Below, one piece after another: positions 52,088 to 61,211 of a stretch of DNA of 64,000 nt. Source of the stretch: an uncultured Collinsella sp. (GTDB lineage: Bacteria > Actinomycetota > Coriobacteriia > Coriobacteriales > Coriobacteriaceae); the NCBI GenBank assembly GCA_959601045.1, contig CAUGNZ010000001.1:48786-112785 (forward strand). The letters are read 5' to 3'. The translations under genes were made by a program, and so were the position numbers. Below the pieces are notes generated by a model, which worked only from the letters and a program-made list of their open reading frames with translations, was not told the origin of the DNA and ran no database searches. Each line of letters begins with the position of its first letter. The first letter of the stretch is position 1.

Positions 52088-52885
52088 CTACTCAGCAAGT
52101 AGACGACGCAGCTCCTCTTCGACCGTGCGTACGTAACGGACGCGGTCGTTGATGCCACGCATAGAGGGATTGCAGCTCTCCATTAGATAGGGATGGCCCA
52201 CTACGTTGAGCATGTCGCGGTCGTTTTCGTTATCGCCAAACGCCATCATCTCATCGGGCGAAATTCCCAGGGCACGACCGTAATCGGCAAGCGCGGAACC
52301 CTTACCCGAATCAAAGCCGATAAAGTCCGTCCACTCGGTTCCCGACGTCATCACGTCGACACGGTCGCTAAAGAGGCACTCGAAATACTCCAGGGCCGCC
52401 GGCTGATCCACCTCGGGCGTCTGGAAGGCAATCTTAATGACGTCCTCGTCGATGTCCTCGGGGCGGTCGACCACCGCCACATCGCAGTGGACCTCATAGC
52501 GCAAATGGTCGACGAACGCATCGTTGCCGCTTATGGTGTAGAGGTGCCCCTCGCAGGAAAGGGTAACGTCGGCATGGGGGTAGGCGACCACGGCATTCGC
52601 GATATCCATCGCCAGGTCACGTTCCATAGAGCGCTTGACAACGGCACGCCCCTCGCTCATCACCAGGGCTCCGTTTTCGCATACATAGGCGAGCTCATCG
52701 GCCACCGGGGCAAACAGGTAGCGCAAGCTCGCATATTGACGGCCGCTCGCCGGCATAAACACGATACCGCGACGATGCAGTTCATCGATGAGTTCAAAGG
52801 CCTCGGAACGCGGCTCGCGCTCCCCCGGATGCAGCAACGTGCCGTCCAAATCGCATGCAATCAGCTTGATTCCCTCAAGACCCAT
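52088..52885 (-). CDS. Cof-type HAD-IIB phosphatase
   Basis: A 265-residue HAD phosphatase. Motif I is LIACDLDGTLLHPGE, motif II FMPASGRQYAS and motif III MMAFGDNENDRDML with a conserved Lys in GSALADYG region (GKGSALADYG). The substrate is unknown. It is a different gene from the Cof-type protein at 31010. The start could be ATG 52885 or TTG 52897. Confidence 0.88.
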   Translation of the reverse strand: MGLEGIKLIACDLDGTLLHPGEREPRSEAFELIDELHRRGIVFMPASGRQYASLRYLFAPVADELAYVCENGALVMSEGRAVVKRSMERDLAMDIANAVVAYPHADVTLSCEGHLYTISGNDAFVDHLRYEVHCDVAVVDRPEDIDEDVIKIAFQTPEVDQPAALEYFECLFSDRVDVMTSGTEWTDFIGFDSGKGSALADYGRALGISPDEMMAFGDNENDRDMLNVVGHPYLMESCNPSMRGINDRVRYVRTVEEELRRLLAE

Positions 52886-52967
52886 ATGCTTCCCCAAAGC
52901 CTCCTATCAACAGCAAGACGGACCTTGATTGGTCGCCCCTCAAAGCCCGCCTTGCGTATATACGCGC

Positions 52968-53546
52968 TTAGCCGCGCGTCTTTTTTACGATGGTAAAGTC
53001 GGGAGCCATGCTCACGACGGCCTCCGCCGCACTCGATGCAAAGCGCCGGTCCGCATCGAGTTCACGGGTAACCACCGAGAGCCGAACACCCTCGACGCCC
53101 CGGAGCATGCGGCCCAAAACAGGCTGCACCGGCGTATACATGCGCACGGTATGCTCGTCCGAATCGCCTCGGAAAAGCGGCGCGTGCATATTGCCGATCT
53201 CCCAGCACGCATGCGCGAGCGCAATCGGATCCATGCGGTCGACTTCGACCAAATAAACCTCGGCGCTGCGCAGGCGCACGACAACCGCCACGGGCACCAT
53301 GCCCGAACGGTCGATGGCGAGCACGTCGCCATCGGCAAGACGACCGCCGTCGGCAGCATCCAGCCGAACATCGATCGTGCGCCCCAGCTCCGTCACGCCC
53401 GCAAACGCGCATACATCAGCCCGGTCCCAATCGAACAGTAGCTCGTCAACTTCAAAGACGCCGCCCAACTTCCGGCGAAGCAGGAGTTCATAGGACGGAT
53501 CGTTGAGATTTCCCAAGCATGTCGTCGAAACCAAGCGTTCAGGCAT
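52968..53546 (-). CDS. UreE-like protein (urease accessory metallochaperone fold)
   Basis: A 192-residue protein that follows the UreE pattern. An N-terminal beta domain has LLFDWDRADVCAF and DGDVLAIDRSG. The C-terminal part has HACWEIGNMHAPLF (compare the UreE YHLGNRHxPL) and PVLGRMLRGVEGV. The His-rich Ni tail of many UreE proteins is absent. No urease genes are seen in the window, so it is an orphan by this view. It begins 3 bases after the SlyD-like gene, in one operon, which hints at metal delivery. Confidence 0.65.
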   Translation of the reverse strand: MPERLVSTTCLGNLNDPSYELLLRRKLGGVFEVDELLFDWDRADVCAFAGVTELGRTIDVRLDAADGGRLADGDVLAIDRSGMVPVAVVVRLRSAEVYLVEVDRMDPIALAHACWEIGNMHAPLFRGDSDEHTVRMYTPVQPVLGRMLRGVEGVRLSVVTRELDADRRFASSAAEAVVSMAPDFTIVKKTRG

Positions 53547-53549
53547 ACT

Positions 53550-53978
53550 CTAACCCTCGACCTCAACGAGCTCGATATCAAAGTTGAGGTCCTTGCCGGC
53601 CAGCTCGTGGTTGGCGTCGAGCGTCACAGCCTCGGGCGTTACGTCGATGACCACGGCGGGAACGGGCATACCGCTCGGCGTGGACAGGAAAAGCTTCATG
53701 CCCTTCTCGATCTGCTCGATGTTGGGAACCTGTTCGGCCGGGAAGGTCAGAACCATCTCGGGATTGTGCTCGCCGTAGGCATCGGCAGCAGGAATGTGCA
53801 CGGTCTTCTTCTCGCCCACCTGCATGTCGACAACAGCGGCGTCGAAGCCCTTGATCATCTGACCGGCGCCGCAGGTGAACTCCAGCGGCTCGCCGCGATC
53901 GTAGGAGCTATCGAACTGCGTGCCGTCATCGAGCGTGCCGCGATAATGGGTCTTGACCTTCTTGCCCTGGTTGGACAT
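53550..53978 (-). CDS. FKBP-type peptidyl-prolyl isomerase (SlyD-like)
   Basis: A 142-residue isomerase with FKBP and insert-in-flap domains. Key parts are VKTHYRGTLDDGTQFDSSY, EFTCGAGQMIKGFDAAVVDM and AYGEHNPEMVLTFPA. The C-terminal His/Cys-rich metal tail of E. coli SlyD is missing. GGAGG lies 5 bases before the ATG. It heads a two-gene unit with the UreE-like protein. Confidence 0.9.
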   Translation of the reverse strand: MSNQGKKVKTHYRGTLDDGTQFDSSYDRGEPLEFTCGAGQMIKGFDAAVVDMQVGEKKTVHIPAADAYGEHNPEMVLTFPAEQVPNIEQIEKGMKLFLSTPSGMPVPAVVIDVTPEAVTLDANHELAGKDLNFDIELVEVEG

Positions 53979-54098
53979 GGTAACCTCCGTGATAAGGACG
54001 GCGCACAACGCGGGCCGCCGTGAACATATGGCGCTAACTATACCCTAGTCATACAATTCAATGACAGTTTGCAAAGAAACGCTGCAACCGGAGGAACC

Positions 54099-55112
54099 AT
54101 GGCATATCCCGTATTTGACCTACACTGCGACACTGCCGACCGAATCGGCTGGGCCACGCTCGATCTCGACCTGCGCTTTACCGCCGGCACCGACGGTTAT
54201 TTCCCCGGCGACGAAACGCATCCGCAAGATTTCGACCTCATCGAGGGTAACGCCTGTGCCATCTCGCTCGCAAAGATCGGCAACACGCCGTGGGCACAGT
54301 GCTTCGCCACGTTTGTCCCCGACGAGATTCCCACCGCCCACGCCGCGCGCTTCCAGGCGCAGATCATGGCGCATATGAGCGGCCAGGCAATGCTCAACCA
54401 CGACCGTATGGTCAACGTGCGCAGCGCCGCAGACATTCGCCCCGCGCTCAAGGACGGCAAGGTCGCTTGCATCCACACCATCGAAAACGCCACGTTCTTT
54501 GCCGAGGACCCCGCGCTGATCGAGGTGCTCAAGAGCCTGGGCGTGCTTATGTCGTCACTCAGCTGGAACGCGCAGGGACCGCTCGCGAGCGGCCACGACA
54601 CCCACGCCGGCCTCACCGCCGCCGGCATCGAGGCGCTTACGCAGATGGAGCACGCCGGCATGGTGCTCGACGTCTCCCACCTCAACGATGAGTGCTTTGA
54701 CGAGGTCGCCGCCCGCGCCACGCGTCCCTTCGTCGCCAGCCACTCCAACTCCCGTGCGGTTTGCGGCGCCAAACGCAACCTTACCGACGACCAGTTCCGC
54801 ACCATTCGCGACATGGGTGGCATCGTCGGCCTCAACTACTGCAGCGAGTTCCTTTCCAACGACGCAACCGACAAGACCGCCGCAGACGTCACCTTCGACC
54901 AGCTGGCGGCGCATATCGAGCACTGGCTCGACCTGGGCGGCGAGGACGTCATCGCGCTCGGCGGCGACTGGGACGGCGCCACGGTGCCCGCTTTCCTCTC
55001 CGATGCCAGCAAGATGCCCGAGTTCCAGAACATGCTTTCCAAGCATTTTGGCAAGACCGTGATGCAAAAGCTCTGCAGCGACAACGCGCTTGCCTTCTTC
55101 GAGCGTTATTAA
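54099..55112 (+). CDS. Membrane dipeptidase (peptidase M19 family)
   Basis: A 337-residue zinc dipeptidase. Metal ligands are in VFDLHCDTAD, the bridging Glu in ACIHTIENATFF, and His residues in LDVSHLNDECF and VASHSNSRAVCG. The late Asp is in IALGGDWDGA. The family cleaves dipeptides, including D-amino acid-containing ones. GGAGG precedes the ATG. A GC-rich hairpin follows. Confidence 0.92.
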   Translation: MAYPVFDLHCDTADRIGWATLDLDLRFTAGTDGYFPGDETHPQDFDLIEGNACAISLAKIGNTPWAQCFATFVPDEIPTAHAARFQAQIMAHMSGQAMLNHDRMVNVRSAADIRPALKDGKVACIHTIENATFFAEDPALIEVLKSLGVLMSSLSWNAQGPLASGHDTHAGLTAAGIEALTQMEHAGMVLDVSHLNDECFDEVAARATRPFVASHSNSRAVCGAKRNLTDDQFRTIRDMGGIVGLNYCSEFLSNDATDKTAADVTFDQLAAHIEHWLDLGGEDVIALGGDWDGATVPAFLSDASKMPEFQNMLSKHFGKTVMQKLCSDNALAFFERY

Positions 55113-55129
55113 TTTCACATCCCTTGAGC

Positions 55130-55163
55130 GGGCCGGCATGCCGAACGGTCGACATGCCGGCCC
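55130..55163 (+). terminator. Strong hairpin after the dipeptidase gene
   Basis: GGGCCGGCAT and ATGCCGGCCC are perfect complements around a 14-base loop. No T tract follows, so it may act as a transcript end-stabiliser rather than a clean terminator. Confidence 0.5.
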
Positions 55164-55186
55164 GTCCCCGATCTGAAGGACCGCTT

Positions 55187-55963
55187 TTGACGCAGCAGTT
55201 TACGATTTCCGCATCCCGACCGGATGGGACGACCATCCCCGTCGTCGTTACCAAAAAGCGCGTCAAGAACTTCAACCTACGCGTCACATCGAGCGGCGAG
55301 GTCCACGCCAGCGCACCGATCGGCGCCAGCCGCGAGCGTATCGAAGCGTTTGTGAAGCGCAACAGCGCCTGGATTATCAGCCGACTTGCCCAGCGCGAGC
55401 AACGTCAGGCGACGGCACGAGAGCCGCTCAGCCCCTCGTCCATCATTGCACTTTGGGGCAAGCCCATCACGGTACAGGATGCACTCGATCACAACTTTGC
55501 ATCACCCGCACCGCGACCCAAACAGGCCACCTTCGCAAGTTTTATGGGTACCGATGAATCGGACGAAGGCCCACAGGCCAAGCGGCACGCAATCCTCGAC
55601 GGCCTAACGTCCGATGAGCTCCAAGCCCACATCGACCAGCTCTACGCGTCCGAGGTCACCGCAGCGCTACGCGACATCGTGCACGCGTACGAAATCGCAA
55701 TGGGCGTCACCGTGGCCCGCGTCTCCGTGCGCAGCATGAAAACGCGTTGGGGCTCCTGCACACCCAAAACCGGCGCCATTCGCATCGCGCGCGAGCTCGC
55801 CGCCTACCCTGTCGAATGCCTCGACATGGTTGTCACCCACGAGCTCGTCCATCTGCTCGAGCCGAGCCACAATCAGCGCTTTCACGCCCTGCTCGACACG
55901 TACTGTCCCAACAATAGAGCACTGTCTCAGCGGCTCAAGCAGCCACCCCTCAACAAGCTCTAG
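55187..55963 (+). CDS. YgjP-like metallopeptidase domain protein (DUF45/M48-like)
   Basis: A 258-residue protein. The zinc motif is VVTHELVHLLEPSHNQRFH (HExxH with a downstream His), and MKTRWGSCTPKTGAIRI is the YgjP-specific segment. The N-terminal part is a beta domain with VVVTKKRVKNFNLRV. An acidic insertion near residues 105-140 is unusual. The start is TTG at 55187 with GAAGGA 6 bases upstream; ATG at 55154 lies inside the hairpin. Confidence 0.85.
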   Translation: MTQQFTISASRPDGTTIPVVVTKKRVKNFNLRVTSSGEVHASAPIGASRERIEAFVKRNSAWIISRLAQREQRQATAREPLSPSSIIALWGKPITVQDALDHNFASPAPRPKQATFASFMGTDESDEGPQAKRHAILDGLTSDELQAHIDQLYASEVTAALRDIVHAYEIAMGVTVARVSVRSMKTRWGSCTPKTGAIRIARELAAYPVECLDMVVTHELVHLLEPSHNQRFHALLDTYCPNNRALSQRLKQPPLNKL

Positions 55964-55969
55964 CGTCGA

Positions 55970-56455
55970 CTAGCGCACGCGCTCGATCTCGACGCCGCAG
56001 CTTGCCAGGGGCAGGCCAACAGGAGCCCACGGCTTATCGAGCTTTATGCGCACACCAAGCAGCGAGGGATAACGGCGCAGCAGCATCTGGGCTGTCCCCT
56101 CGGCTGCCGCCTCGATGAGCTTAAACGTATGCTCGCGCAGATAGCCATCGACATCGTGGCACACCGAGCCGTAGTCAATCGAAGCGTCCAGGTTATCGTG
56201 CTCCCCCGCCGCGCGCAGGTCGGCATAGAGCACCAGAGAAACGATGAACTTCTGACCCAGCGCGTTCTCCTCGGGATACACGCCATGGTTGGCAAAAACC
56301 TCAAGGCCGTCAATGACAATGCGATCGGCATGGCGCAGATCGTCATAGCTCACGTGAGGCACCGCCGTTGCGGTGGATATTTCGCCCCTTCCACGGCGGG
56401 CGAGCTCGGCGCCTTCGGTCTTGGTTGCATTCTCGGGCAGTTTCTTGTTACTCAA
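55970..56455 (-). CDS. folB: Dihydroneopterin aldolase
   Basis: A 161-residue aldolase that converts dihydroneopterin to the 6-hydroxymethyl pterin. The start motif of the family, IVIDGLEVFANHGVYPEE, is at about residue 45, with a long N-terminal tail of about 40 residues. The catalytic Lys is in VRIKLDKPWAPV. It is the last gene in folE-HD-folB on the minus strand. A later start is possible. Confidence 0.9.
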   Translation of the reverse strand: MSNKKLPENATKTEGAELARRGRGEISTATAVPHVSYDDLRHADRIVIDGLEVFANHGVYPEENALGQKFIVSLVLYADLRAAGEHDNLDASIDYGSVCHDVDGYLREHTFKLIEAAAEGTAQMLLRRYPSLLGVRIKLDKPWAPVGLPLASCGVEIERVR

Positions 56456-56498
56456 CGCGATCGTCTCCTTCGTTTAGAACCCCGACCGCGCAAACTAA

Positions 56499-57080
56499 CT
56501 ACACGCGAATAGACAGGTTCTTTTTATCATCGCTCCAGTTGCAAGCGTTGCGCGCGGGGCATGCAAAGCAGGCACGCGACGCTTTGTCGGCTGCATAGAG
56601 CAGACGCTCAAGCGGTTGGCTGTTCACGCGCAGCTTTCGATGGCCCAGAATGGCCGTCTTAATGGCTGCGGCATCGGCCGGCTCAAACGCCACGTCATCG
56701 GGCATGCCGCCGAGAATCGCATCAGCGACGCGTTCGCTTGCAACATCATGGGATATACCCGATTCATACTGTTCATCTTTGCCGATATCGTGAAGAAGTG
56801 CCGTGGCGTAGATGACCTCGCGGTCAAATTCGAGCTGTTCCTCGAGATTCTTGATCCACATAATGCGAGCGACATCGAGCAGATGGTCAATACCGTGGCG
56901 GCAGAAGATGCGCCCCGATTCCAACCGTGCAATGTTGCCCAGGTGCCGCCGGAACAGCCCGTTGGCACAAATGTAATCAATGCGAGGCATGGCACCAAAG
57001 GGGGCCAGGCCCGAAGCCATAAAGCCGCGACGCGACGTCCCCTCATCGGTCTTCGATGTAAAGTCGTTGACGACTCTCAT
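56499..57080 (-). CDS. HD-domain phosphohydrolase in the folate operon
   Basis: A 193-residue HD-family protein. The metal motif is RHGIDHLLDVAR and YATALLHDIGKDEQ, with the later VASERVADAIL and KTAILGHR ligands. The C-terminus has CFACPARNAC, a four-Cys end. It lies 2 bases after folE and 43 bases before folB. The folate path needs dephosphorylation of dihydroneopterin triphosphate between these two enzymes, so this may be the missing phosphatase; that is inference from position. Confidence 0.8.
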   Translation of the reverse strand: MRVVNDFTSKTDEGTSRRGFMASGLAPFGAMPRIDYICANGLFRRHLGNIARLESGRIFCRHGIDHLLDVARIMWIKNLEEQLEFDREVIYATALLHDIGKDEQYESGISHDVASERVADAILGGMPDDVAFEPADAAAIKTAILGHRKLRVNSQPLERLLYAADKASRACFACPARNACNWSDDKKNLSIRV

Positions 57081-57082
57081 GG

Positions 57083-57640
57083 TTAGCGGCCCAGCATCCT
57101 AAAGAAACGCTCCTCGAGCGCGGGATCGGTCTCAAAGACGCCGCGGCGAGCGAGCGTCACGGTCTTGGTGCCGGGCTTTTGCACGCCACGCATCGTCATG
57201 CACATATGCTCGGCCTCCATCAACACAATCGCTCCCTGGGGAGCGAGATAGTCCATGAGGGCATCGGCAACCTGTGCACACAGTTGCTCCTGCAGCTGAA
57301 GACGACGGGCATAAACCTCAACCGTGCGGGCGAGCTTGGAAAGCCCAGCCACCCGACCGTTAGGGATATAACCAATGGCGGCCTTGCCATAAAACGGCAG
57401 CAGATGATGTTCGCACAGCGAGTAGAACGTGATGTCGCGCTCGATAACCAAATCGTTCGAAGCGACGGCAAAGGTTTTGGACAGGTGCTCCTCAGCACTC
57501 TGGTCCATGCCGCCGGCGATCTCACCATACATACGGGCAACGCGCGCCGGGGTCTCCAGCAGGCCCTCACGAGTTGGGTCCTCGCCTATGCCCTCAAGCA
57601 ACAGCTTAATGGCGGCCTCGACTTTTTCCTGATCGACCAT
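57083..57640 (-). CDS. folE: GTP cyclohydrolase I
   Basis: A 185-residue enzyme forming dihydroneopterin triphosphate from GTP. Zn ligands and active-site residues are in YSLCEHHLLPFYGKAAIGY and HMCMTMRGVQKPG, with SKLARTVEVYARRLQLQEQL between. The length is typical. It is the first gene of the folE-HD-folB operon. Confidence 0.95.
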   Translation of the reverse strand: MVDQEKVEAAIKLLLEGIGEDPTREGLLETPARVARMYGEIAGGMDQSAEEHLSKTFAVASNDLVIERDITFYSLCEHHLLPFYGKAAIGYIPNGRVAGLSKLARTVEVYARRLQLQEQLCAQVADALMDYLAPQGAIVLMEAEHMCMTMRGVQKPGTKTVTLARRGVFETDPALEERFFRMLGR

Positions 57641-57706
57641 CTGGGCCTCACTTTTCCGATTTCACGTTCGCGCTATGGTACCACGCCCTCCGGCATCGAC
57701 CACAAG

Positions 57707-58288
57707 CTACATAGTATGGGTCGAATAGACTGGATCGTCCCGCCAAAGCTCCACAGCATCGCAAAGCGCAACGCCCTCACGCACAGCGCGGTCGCGCGTA
57801 GCGTTCATATCGATCACACGCTGGTTACTCGAGCCCCTAAAGCGCAACGAGATATCATAAAGATCCTGAACAAACGGGCCATCCACCAACATGTCGAGGC
57901 AGGCAAGGATACGGTCCGTCACCTCAGTATGGTGACGACCACCCGGCATAAGCTCCTCGAGCACGTCGCCGGTAAAACACCAAATGGTCTTTCCTGACCC
58001 CGCAGGATAAGCGGCACGAACACGCTCGACAAACTCAACGAGCCCCGCCTGGTTCTCGGGCTCCATGGGCTCTCCGCCCAGAATCGTCAGGCCGTCAATA
58101 AAGGGATGATCGAGGCTCTCGATAATCTTGTCCTCGACGGCACGATCAAAGGGCTCGCCCGCAGCAAAGTCCCACGCAACAGAGTTAAAGCAATTCTTGC
58201 ACCCACGACGGCACCCGCTCACAAACAGAGAAGTACGAACACCTTCCCCATCGGCAATGTCGAAATACTTAATGTTCGCGTAGTTCAT
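57707..58288 (-). CDS. nrdG: Anaerobic ribonucleoside-triphosphate reductase activating protein
   Basis: A 193-residue radical SAM enzyme that generates the glycyl radical on NrdD. The cluster motif is SGCRRGCKNCF (CX3CX2C), with the following GLTILGGEPMEPENQAGL as the SAM-binding GGE. AGGAAGG precedes the ATG at 58288. It lies downstream of nrdD across a 427-base gap holding a large palindrome. Confidence 0.93.
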   Translation of the reverse strand: MNYANIKYFDIADGEGVRTSLFVSGCRRGCKNCFNSVAWDFAAGEPFDRAVEDKIIESLDHPFIDGLTILGGEPMEPENQAGLVEFVERVRAAYPAGSGKTIWCFTGDVLEELMPGGRHHTEVTDRILACLDMLVDGPFVQDLYDISLRFRGSSNQRVIDMNATRDRAVREGVALCDAVELWRDDPVYSTHTM

Positions 58289-58565
58289 AAGTAACCTTCC
58301 TGGGGGTCTGGAGCATATCATCCCGTCCTCAAACATTCTCGGCCTGCGGCCTGCGAAACTGCGGGCGGGACGATATGTCCCGGCCTCATGCAAAGGGTAA
58401 CTCAATGAACGAAGCGAACATCGAGCATAGGGTTCGAGGTCCAATAAAAACTGGGTTGCGGCTCAACCGCTATCGCAAGTAAATCGCAGCTGCAGCTCGA
58501 ATTATTTCCGCTAAGAACTTCGAGGAGTGAGCAGACCGCGCGCTGCATCTCAGCTACGTCAACTT

Positions 58566-58705
58566 GGCTGAGCCGAGAGGGCCGCTTGGGCTTTTGCTCG
58601 ATATGAGTTCCGCACGCAAAGAAGGCCACTTAATGTGGCCTTCGTCTTGCGCAGGACTGTCCGAAATAGCGAGCAAATGCCCAAGCGGCCCTCTCGGTTC
58701 AGCCC
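58566..58705. repeat. 140-bp nested palindromic element between nrdG and nrdD
   Basis: The outer arms (GGCTGAGCCGAGAGGGCCGC and its complement at 58686-58705) extend for about 35 bases with three mismatches. The centre is an AAGGCCAC/GTGGCCTT hairpin at 58622-58642. The rest of the 58289-58715 gap shows no gene. It could serve as the nrdD terminator or be a mobile palindrome. Confidence 0.65.
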
Positions 58706-58715
58706 CGGAGCGGTA

Positions 58716-60938
58716 TTAGAGATGCAGCACGCGGTCGCGGATCTCCTCGGTTCGACCCTGGTTCCAGAACTGGGTACCGATGTAGCCGCACGTGCGACGG
58801 GCGACATTCATCTTCTCCTGGTCGCGGTTGCCGCAGCTGGGGCACTCCCACACCAGCTTGCCGTCATCCTCGACAATCTTGATCTCGCCATCGTAGCCGC
58901 ACACCTGGCAGTAGTCGCTCTTGGTGTTGAGCTCGGCGTACATGATGTTGTCGTAGATGTACTGCATCACGCGAATGACAGCCTTGAGGTTGTCCTGCAT
59001 GTTGGGAACCTCGACGTAGGAGATAGCACCGCCCGGCGAAAGCTGCTGGAACATGCCCTCGAACTTGAGCTTGTCGAATGCGTCGATCTCCTCGGACACG
59101 TGGACGTGGTAGCTGTTGGTGATGTAGCCCTTGTCCGTCACGCCCGGGATAATGCCAAAACGACGCTGCAGGCACTTGGCGAACTTGTAGGTCGTCGACT
59201 CAAGCGGGGTGCCGTACAGCGAGAAGTCGATATCGCTTTCGGCCTTCCACTCGGCGCACTTGTCGTTCATGCGCTGCATGACGGCCATGGCAAACGGCGT
59301 GCCCTCCTTCTCGGTGTGGCTGTGACCCGTCATGTACTTGACGCACTCATACAGACCGGCATACCCCAGGCTGATGGTGGAATAGCCGCCCACGAGCAGC
59401 TTATCGATCGTCTCGCCCTTCTTCAGACGCGCCAGGGCACCGTACTGCCAAAGAATCGGCGCGGCATCCGAAAGCGTGCCCATCAGACGCTCATGACGGC
59501 ACAGCAGGGCGCGGTGGCACAGCTCGAGGCGCTCGTCGAAGATTTTCCAGAACTTGTCCATGTCCTGATGCGAGCTCAGCGCGACATCGGGCAGGTTGAT
59601 GGTCACAACGCCCTGGTTAAAGCGACCGTAGTACTTGGGCTTGTTCGGGTCATAGTTCAGCGCGTTGGCCACATTGTTAAATCCGTTACCGGAGCGGTCG
59701 GGCGTCAAGAAGCTGCGGCAACCCATGCAGGTGTAGCAATCGCCGTTGCCGGCGGTCTCGCCCTTAGACAGCTTGAGCTCGCGCATCTTCTTCTCGGAGA
59801 TGTAGTCGGGCACCATGCGCTTGGCGGTGCACTTGGCAGCCAGCTGGGTCAGGTAGAAGTACGGGGAATTCTCGTGAACGTTATCGTCCTCGAGTACATA
59901 GATAAGCTTGGGGAATGCCGGGGTAATCCACACACCGGCTTCGTTCTTAACGCCCTCATAGCGCTGACGAAGCGTCTCCTCCACGATCATGGCAAGGTCG
60001 TGCTTCTCCTGCGCTGAGCGAGCCTCGTTGAGATACATAAAGACCGTCACAAACGGCGCCTGGCCGTTTGTGGTCATAAGGGTCACGACCTGATACTGAA
60101 TCGTCTGGACGCCGCGACGGATCTCGTCACGCAGACGGTCCTCAACGACCTCGCGGACCTTTTCGGCAGATGCCGAAACACCGAGCTCCTCGAGCTCGCG
60201 GGCAACCTCGCCGCGAATCTTTTGACGGCTCACCTCAACAAAGGGGGCGAGATGGGTCAGCGAAATAGACTGGCCGCCGTACTGGGAGGAAGCAACCTGG
60301 GCGATAATCTGCGTCGCGATGTTGCAGGCAGTCGAGAAGCTGTGCGGCTTCTCAATCAGCGTGCCCGAGATAACGGTGCCGTTCTGGAGCATGTCCTCCA
60401 GGTTCACCAGGTCGCAGTTATGCATGTGCTGGGCAAAGTAGTCGGAATCGTGGAAGTGGATCAGCCCCTCATTGTGGGCATCCACGATCTCCTGGGGCAG
60501 CAGCACGCGCTGAGTCAGGTCCTTGGAAATCTCGCCGGCCATATAGTCGCGCTGGACGGAATTGACGGTCGGGTTCTTGTTAGAGTTCTCCTGCTTGACC
60601 TCTTCGTTATTGCACTCGATCAGCGACAAAATCTTGTCGTCGGTCGTGTTCTTCTGGCGCTTCAGGCTCTGAACATAGCGATAGATGATGTAGTGGCGGG
60701 CGACCTCGTAGCAGTCGAGACGCATGATCTCGTCCTCGACCAAATCCTGGATCTCCTCGACCGAAACGGTGTGGCCCGCGTTCTCGCATGCCTCGGCGAC
60801 GTTTTGCGCCGCATAAACCACCTGGCGGTCGGTTAGACGAGAGCTCTCCTCGACCTCCAAGTTTGCGGCGCGAATCGCATTGACGATCTTATCGATGTCA
60901 AAGACAACCTCGGTGCCGCTGCGCTTGATGATCTTCAT
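58716..60938 (-). CDS. nrdD: Anaerobic ribonucleoside-triphosphate reductase
   Basis: A 740-residue class III reductase. An N-terminal ATP cone (KIIKRSGTEVVFDIDKIVNAI) is followed by the catalytic barrel with CYTCMGCRSFLTPDRSG. The C-terminus has the zinc site CQVCGYDG and CPSCGN, then the glycyl-radical motif ARRTCGYIGT. It supplies dNTPs without oxygen. The start at 60938 has AAGAGG upstream. An NrdR box and promoter lie about 260 bases upstream. Confidence 0.95.
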   Translation of the reverse strand: MKIIKRSGTEVVFDIDKIVNAIRAANLEVEESSRLTDRQVVYAAQNVAEACENAGHTVSVEEIQDLVEDEIMRLDCYEVARHYIIYRYVQSLKRQKNTTDDKILSLIECNNEEVKQENSNKNPTVNSVQRDYMAGEISKDLTQRVLLPQEIVDAHNEGLIHFHDSDYFAQHMHNCDLVNLEDMLQNGTVISGTLIEKPHSFSTACNIATQIIAQVASSQYGGQSISLTHLAPFVEVSRQKIRGEVARELEELGVSASAEKVREVVEDRLRDEIRRGVQTIQYQVVTLMTTNGQAPFVTVFMYLNEARSAQEKHDLAMIVEETLRQRYEGVKNEAGVWITPAFPKLIYVLEDDNVHENSPYFYLTQLAAKCTAKRMVPDYISEKKMRELKLSKGETAGNGDCYTCMGCRSFLTPDRSGNGFNNVANALNYDPNKPKYYGRFNQGVVTINLPDVALSSHQDMDKFWKIFDERLELCHRALLCRHERLMGTLSDAAPILWQYGALARLKKGETIDKLLVGGYSTISLGYAGLYECVKYMTGHSHTEKEGTPFAMAVMQRMNDKCAEWKAESDIDFSLYGTPLESTTYKFAKCLQRRFGIIPGVTDKGYITNSYHVHVSEEIDAFDKLKFEGMFQQLSPGGAISYVEVPNMQDNLKAVIRVMQYIYDNIMYAELNTKSDYCQVCGYDGEIKIVEDDGKLVWECPSCGNRDQEKMNVARRTCGYIGTQFWNQGRTEEIRDRVLHL

Positions 60939-61165
60939 CCTCTTGCCTCTTTCGCGTCGTAGTCTCATTGCGCTTCAGAGCCAAACGATGCCCGGCAGGG
61001 CTTGCCCCTGTCTTGCGGCGCCGTCGCGCAATCTGTGTTCTCGATAAACCATAGGTCCTCATGCGGACAATCCTCGCGGCCGATCAAGCGGCTCAAAGAT
61101 CTATCCAAATGGGGCAAATAAGGTCCTCGTTCTCTGTCCGCCATCTATCATACGACAAAGAGGCA

Positions 61166-61211
61166 TCTATATCCTGTATTCTTTTTTTAGTTCAAACACA
61201 ACATATAGTGT
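61166..61211 (-). promoter_or_regulatory. nrdD promoter and NrdR box
   Basis: On the minus strand TTGAAC (61190-61195) and TATAGA (61166-61171) are 18 bases apart. ACACAACATATAGTGT at 61196-61211 matches the NrdR box closely and abuts the -35 box. A second, weaker box may overlap the -10 region. The long leader (60939-61160) has GC-rich hairpins but no riboswitch I can name; 61212-61313 shows nothing. Confidence 0.7.

Noticed and set aside
58635..60017. Open frame antisense to nrdD starting in the palindrome
   Set aside because: Its start falls in the arm of the nested palindrome and the rest mirrors nrdD; no ribosome site.
60939..61160. Cobalamin riboswitch in the nrdD leader
   Set aside because: Hairpins are present but the B12 box is not, and class III reductase does not need cobalamin.
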